Source: Microbacterium lemovicicum
GTDB taxonomy: Bacteria; Actinomycetota; Actinomycetes; Actinomycetales; Microbacteriaceae
NCBI RefSeq assembly: GCF_003991875.1
Contig: NZ_CP031423.1
Span: forward strand, 2,046,001-2,110,000
Direction of reading: 5' to 3'
DNA length: 64,000 nucleotides
This document shows positions 62,975-64,000 of the stretch, piece by piece; position 1 is the stretch's first letter, and every line of letters begins with the position of its first letter. Under the pieces are notes generated by a model that searched no databases, was not told the origin of the DNA, and saw only the letters and a list, made by a program, of their open reading frames with translations. Made by a program: the position numbers and the translations under genes.

Positions 62975-64000
62975 CGCGCCTGCTCGACGCGGGGGAAGAG
63001 CGGGGCGAGGCCGTTGACCGACGTGCCCGGACGCAGAGCCCCCCACCGGCCCGCCTCGCGCAGCGGCTGCGCGTCGAGCGCGCCGAGCTCCGCACCGGCG
63101 CCGAGCGCCTCCCACAGCTTCTGCGTCGCGATCGGCGTCACCGGCGACAGCAGCACCGCGAGGGCGCGGAGTCCCTCGGCCGCCGTGTAGAGCACGGTGC
63201 CCAGGCGCGCGCGCTGCGCATCGTCCTTCGCCAGAGCCCACGGCTCGTTCTCGGTGATGTACAGGTTCAGCGCGTCGACGATCGTCCAGATCGCCGCGAT
63301 GGCCTCGTCGATGCGGAAACGCTCGATCGCGGCATCCGCGTCGTCGGCGGCCTTCGCGACGATCCGCTGGATCTCGATGTCCTTCTCCGTGTACTCCGCC
63401 GGCGGCGGCACGATGGCCTCGAAGTAGCGCTCGACCATCGCGACGGTGCGGGAGGCGAGGTTTCCGAAGCCGTTGGCGAGCTCGGCCTGGTAGCGGGCCG
63501 ACAGGTCCTCCCAGGAGAACGAGCCGTCCTGGCCGAAGGCGATCGCCGACAGGAAGTAGAACCGGTACGCGTCCGACCCGAAGACGTCGGTGATCTCGGT
63601 CGGGGCGATCCCCGTCAGCTTGGACTTCGACATCTTCTCGCCGCCGACCAGCAGCCAGCCGTGCGCGAAGACGCCGCGCGGCACCTCGACGCCGGCGGCC
63701 ATCAGCATCGCCGGCCAGATGACGGCGTGGAAGCGCAGGATGTCCTTGCCGACCACGTGGTACGCCGGCCACCGGCGGGCGAACTCCTCGGGGTCGCTGC
63801 CGTAGCCGACGGCGGTGGCGTAGTTCAGCAGCGCATCGACCCACACGTAGATGACGTGCGACTCGTCCCAGGGCACCTTGATGCCCCAGTCGAACGTCGA
63901 CCGCGAGATCGACAGGTCCTTCAGTCCGTTCTTCACGAACGAGACGACCTCGTTGCGGGCCGACTCGGGCCGCACGAAGTCGGGCACCGTGCGGTAGAGC
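62971..64000 (-). CDS. metG: Methionyl-tRNA synthetase, C-terminal part (cut by the window end)
   Basis: The visible 343 residues cover the second half of the class I catalytic domain and the anticodon-binding domain. The KMSKS loop is intact (GEKMSKSKLTG), with FDWGIKVPWDESHVIYVWVDAL and the WPAYHVVGKDILRFHAVIWPA block upstream. The HIGH motif lies outside the window. The domain ends after SPVTPIATQKLWEAL with no C-terminal tRNA-binding extension. It is coupled to tatD by GTGA. In the complete gene the start would lie some 500-600 bases beyond 64000. Confidence 0.95.
   Translation of the reverse strand, partial: LYRTVPDFVRPESARNEVVSFVKNGLKDLSISRSTFDWGIKVPWDESHVIYVWVDALLNYATAVGYGSDPEEFARRWPAYHVVGKDILRFHAVIWPAMLMAAGVEVPRGVFAHGWLLVGGEKMSKSKLTGIAPTEITDVFGSDAYRFYFLSAIAFGQDGSFSWEDLSARYQAELANGFGNLASRTVAMVERYFEAIVPPPAEYTEKDIEIQRIVAKAADDADAAIERFRIDEAIAAIWTIVDALNLYITENEPWALAKDDAQRARLGTVLYTAAEGLRALAVLLSPVTPIATQKLWEALGAGAELGALDAQPLREAGRWGALRPGTSVNGLAPLFPRVEQAR

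Overview
This 64 kb window looks like chromosome from a high-GC actinobacterium of the Microbacteriaceae, most likely Microbacterium. The grounds are the very GC-rich codon use, GTG starts, a DUF222/HNH protein, DivIC-DUF501 next to enolase, decaprenyl-type Z-prenyl synthase, DUF4307 next to greA, and frequent leaderless promoters (TANNNT 6-7 bases before the start codon). Genus is inferred from gene content only. Coding density is high and no gap between genes exceeds about 210 bases. I see no rRNA, CRISPR array, transposase, integrase, phage module or recognisable riboswitch.

Layout. 0.1-3.3 kb: uppS, hemolysin III, a small membrane protein, DUF4307 and greA, a known actinobacterial neighbourhood from which mca is absent. 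3.3-9.8 kb: threonine ammonia-lyase, AI-2E family transporter, a tail-to-tail pair of YcaQ-like (HTH_42) proteins, HtpX and LemA. 9.8-18.5 kb: sugar-lactone oxidase plus PLP enzyme, an unusual short tRNA-Leu(UAA), type II NADH dehydrogenase, a mycosin-like S8 protease, DUF501, DivIC, enolase, O-methyltransferase. 18.5-30.8 kb: CtaG-like protein, APC permease, HisRS, MazG, NhaA, PEP carboxylase, a zinc-ribbon-like small protein, Mfd. 30.8-39.3 kb: proline-rich membrane protein, Pth, ribosomal protein L25, a 40-residue membrane peptide, 6-phosphogluconate dehydrogenase, an epimerase-like protein, a frameshifted corA, and an OmpR/histidine kinase pair. 39.3-42.3 kb: an extracytoplasmic flavin electron-transfer cassette (FMN-binding lipoprotein, ApbE, RnfD-FNR fusion). 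42.3-51.2 kb: prs, glmU, tRNA-Gln, MarR plus membrane protein, ABC-F ATPase and a four-gene osmoprotectant ABC transporter. 51.2-64 kb: DUF427, ispE, aldo/keto reductase, Stealth phosphotransferase, phosphoesterase, rsmA, two MFS transporters, DUF222/HNH protein, tatD and the C-terminal part of metG.

Much of the window is a conserved housekeeping backbone (metG-tatD-rsmA-ispE; glmU-prs; rplY-pth-mfd-mazG; eno-divIC-DUF501) into which accessory genes have been inserted. Operons are tight: at least eleven gene pairs overlap by four bases (ATGA or GTGA), which implies translational coupling.

The points most worth following up are the tRNA-Leu(UAA) without a long variable arm, the flavin electron-transfer cassette with a Ser in place of the usual flavinylated Thr, two genes with apparent non-AUG/GUG/UUG starts (ATC and ACG), the corA frameshift, the paired YcaQ paralogs with one lost catalytic motif, and small tandem duplications around stop codons.
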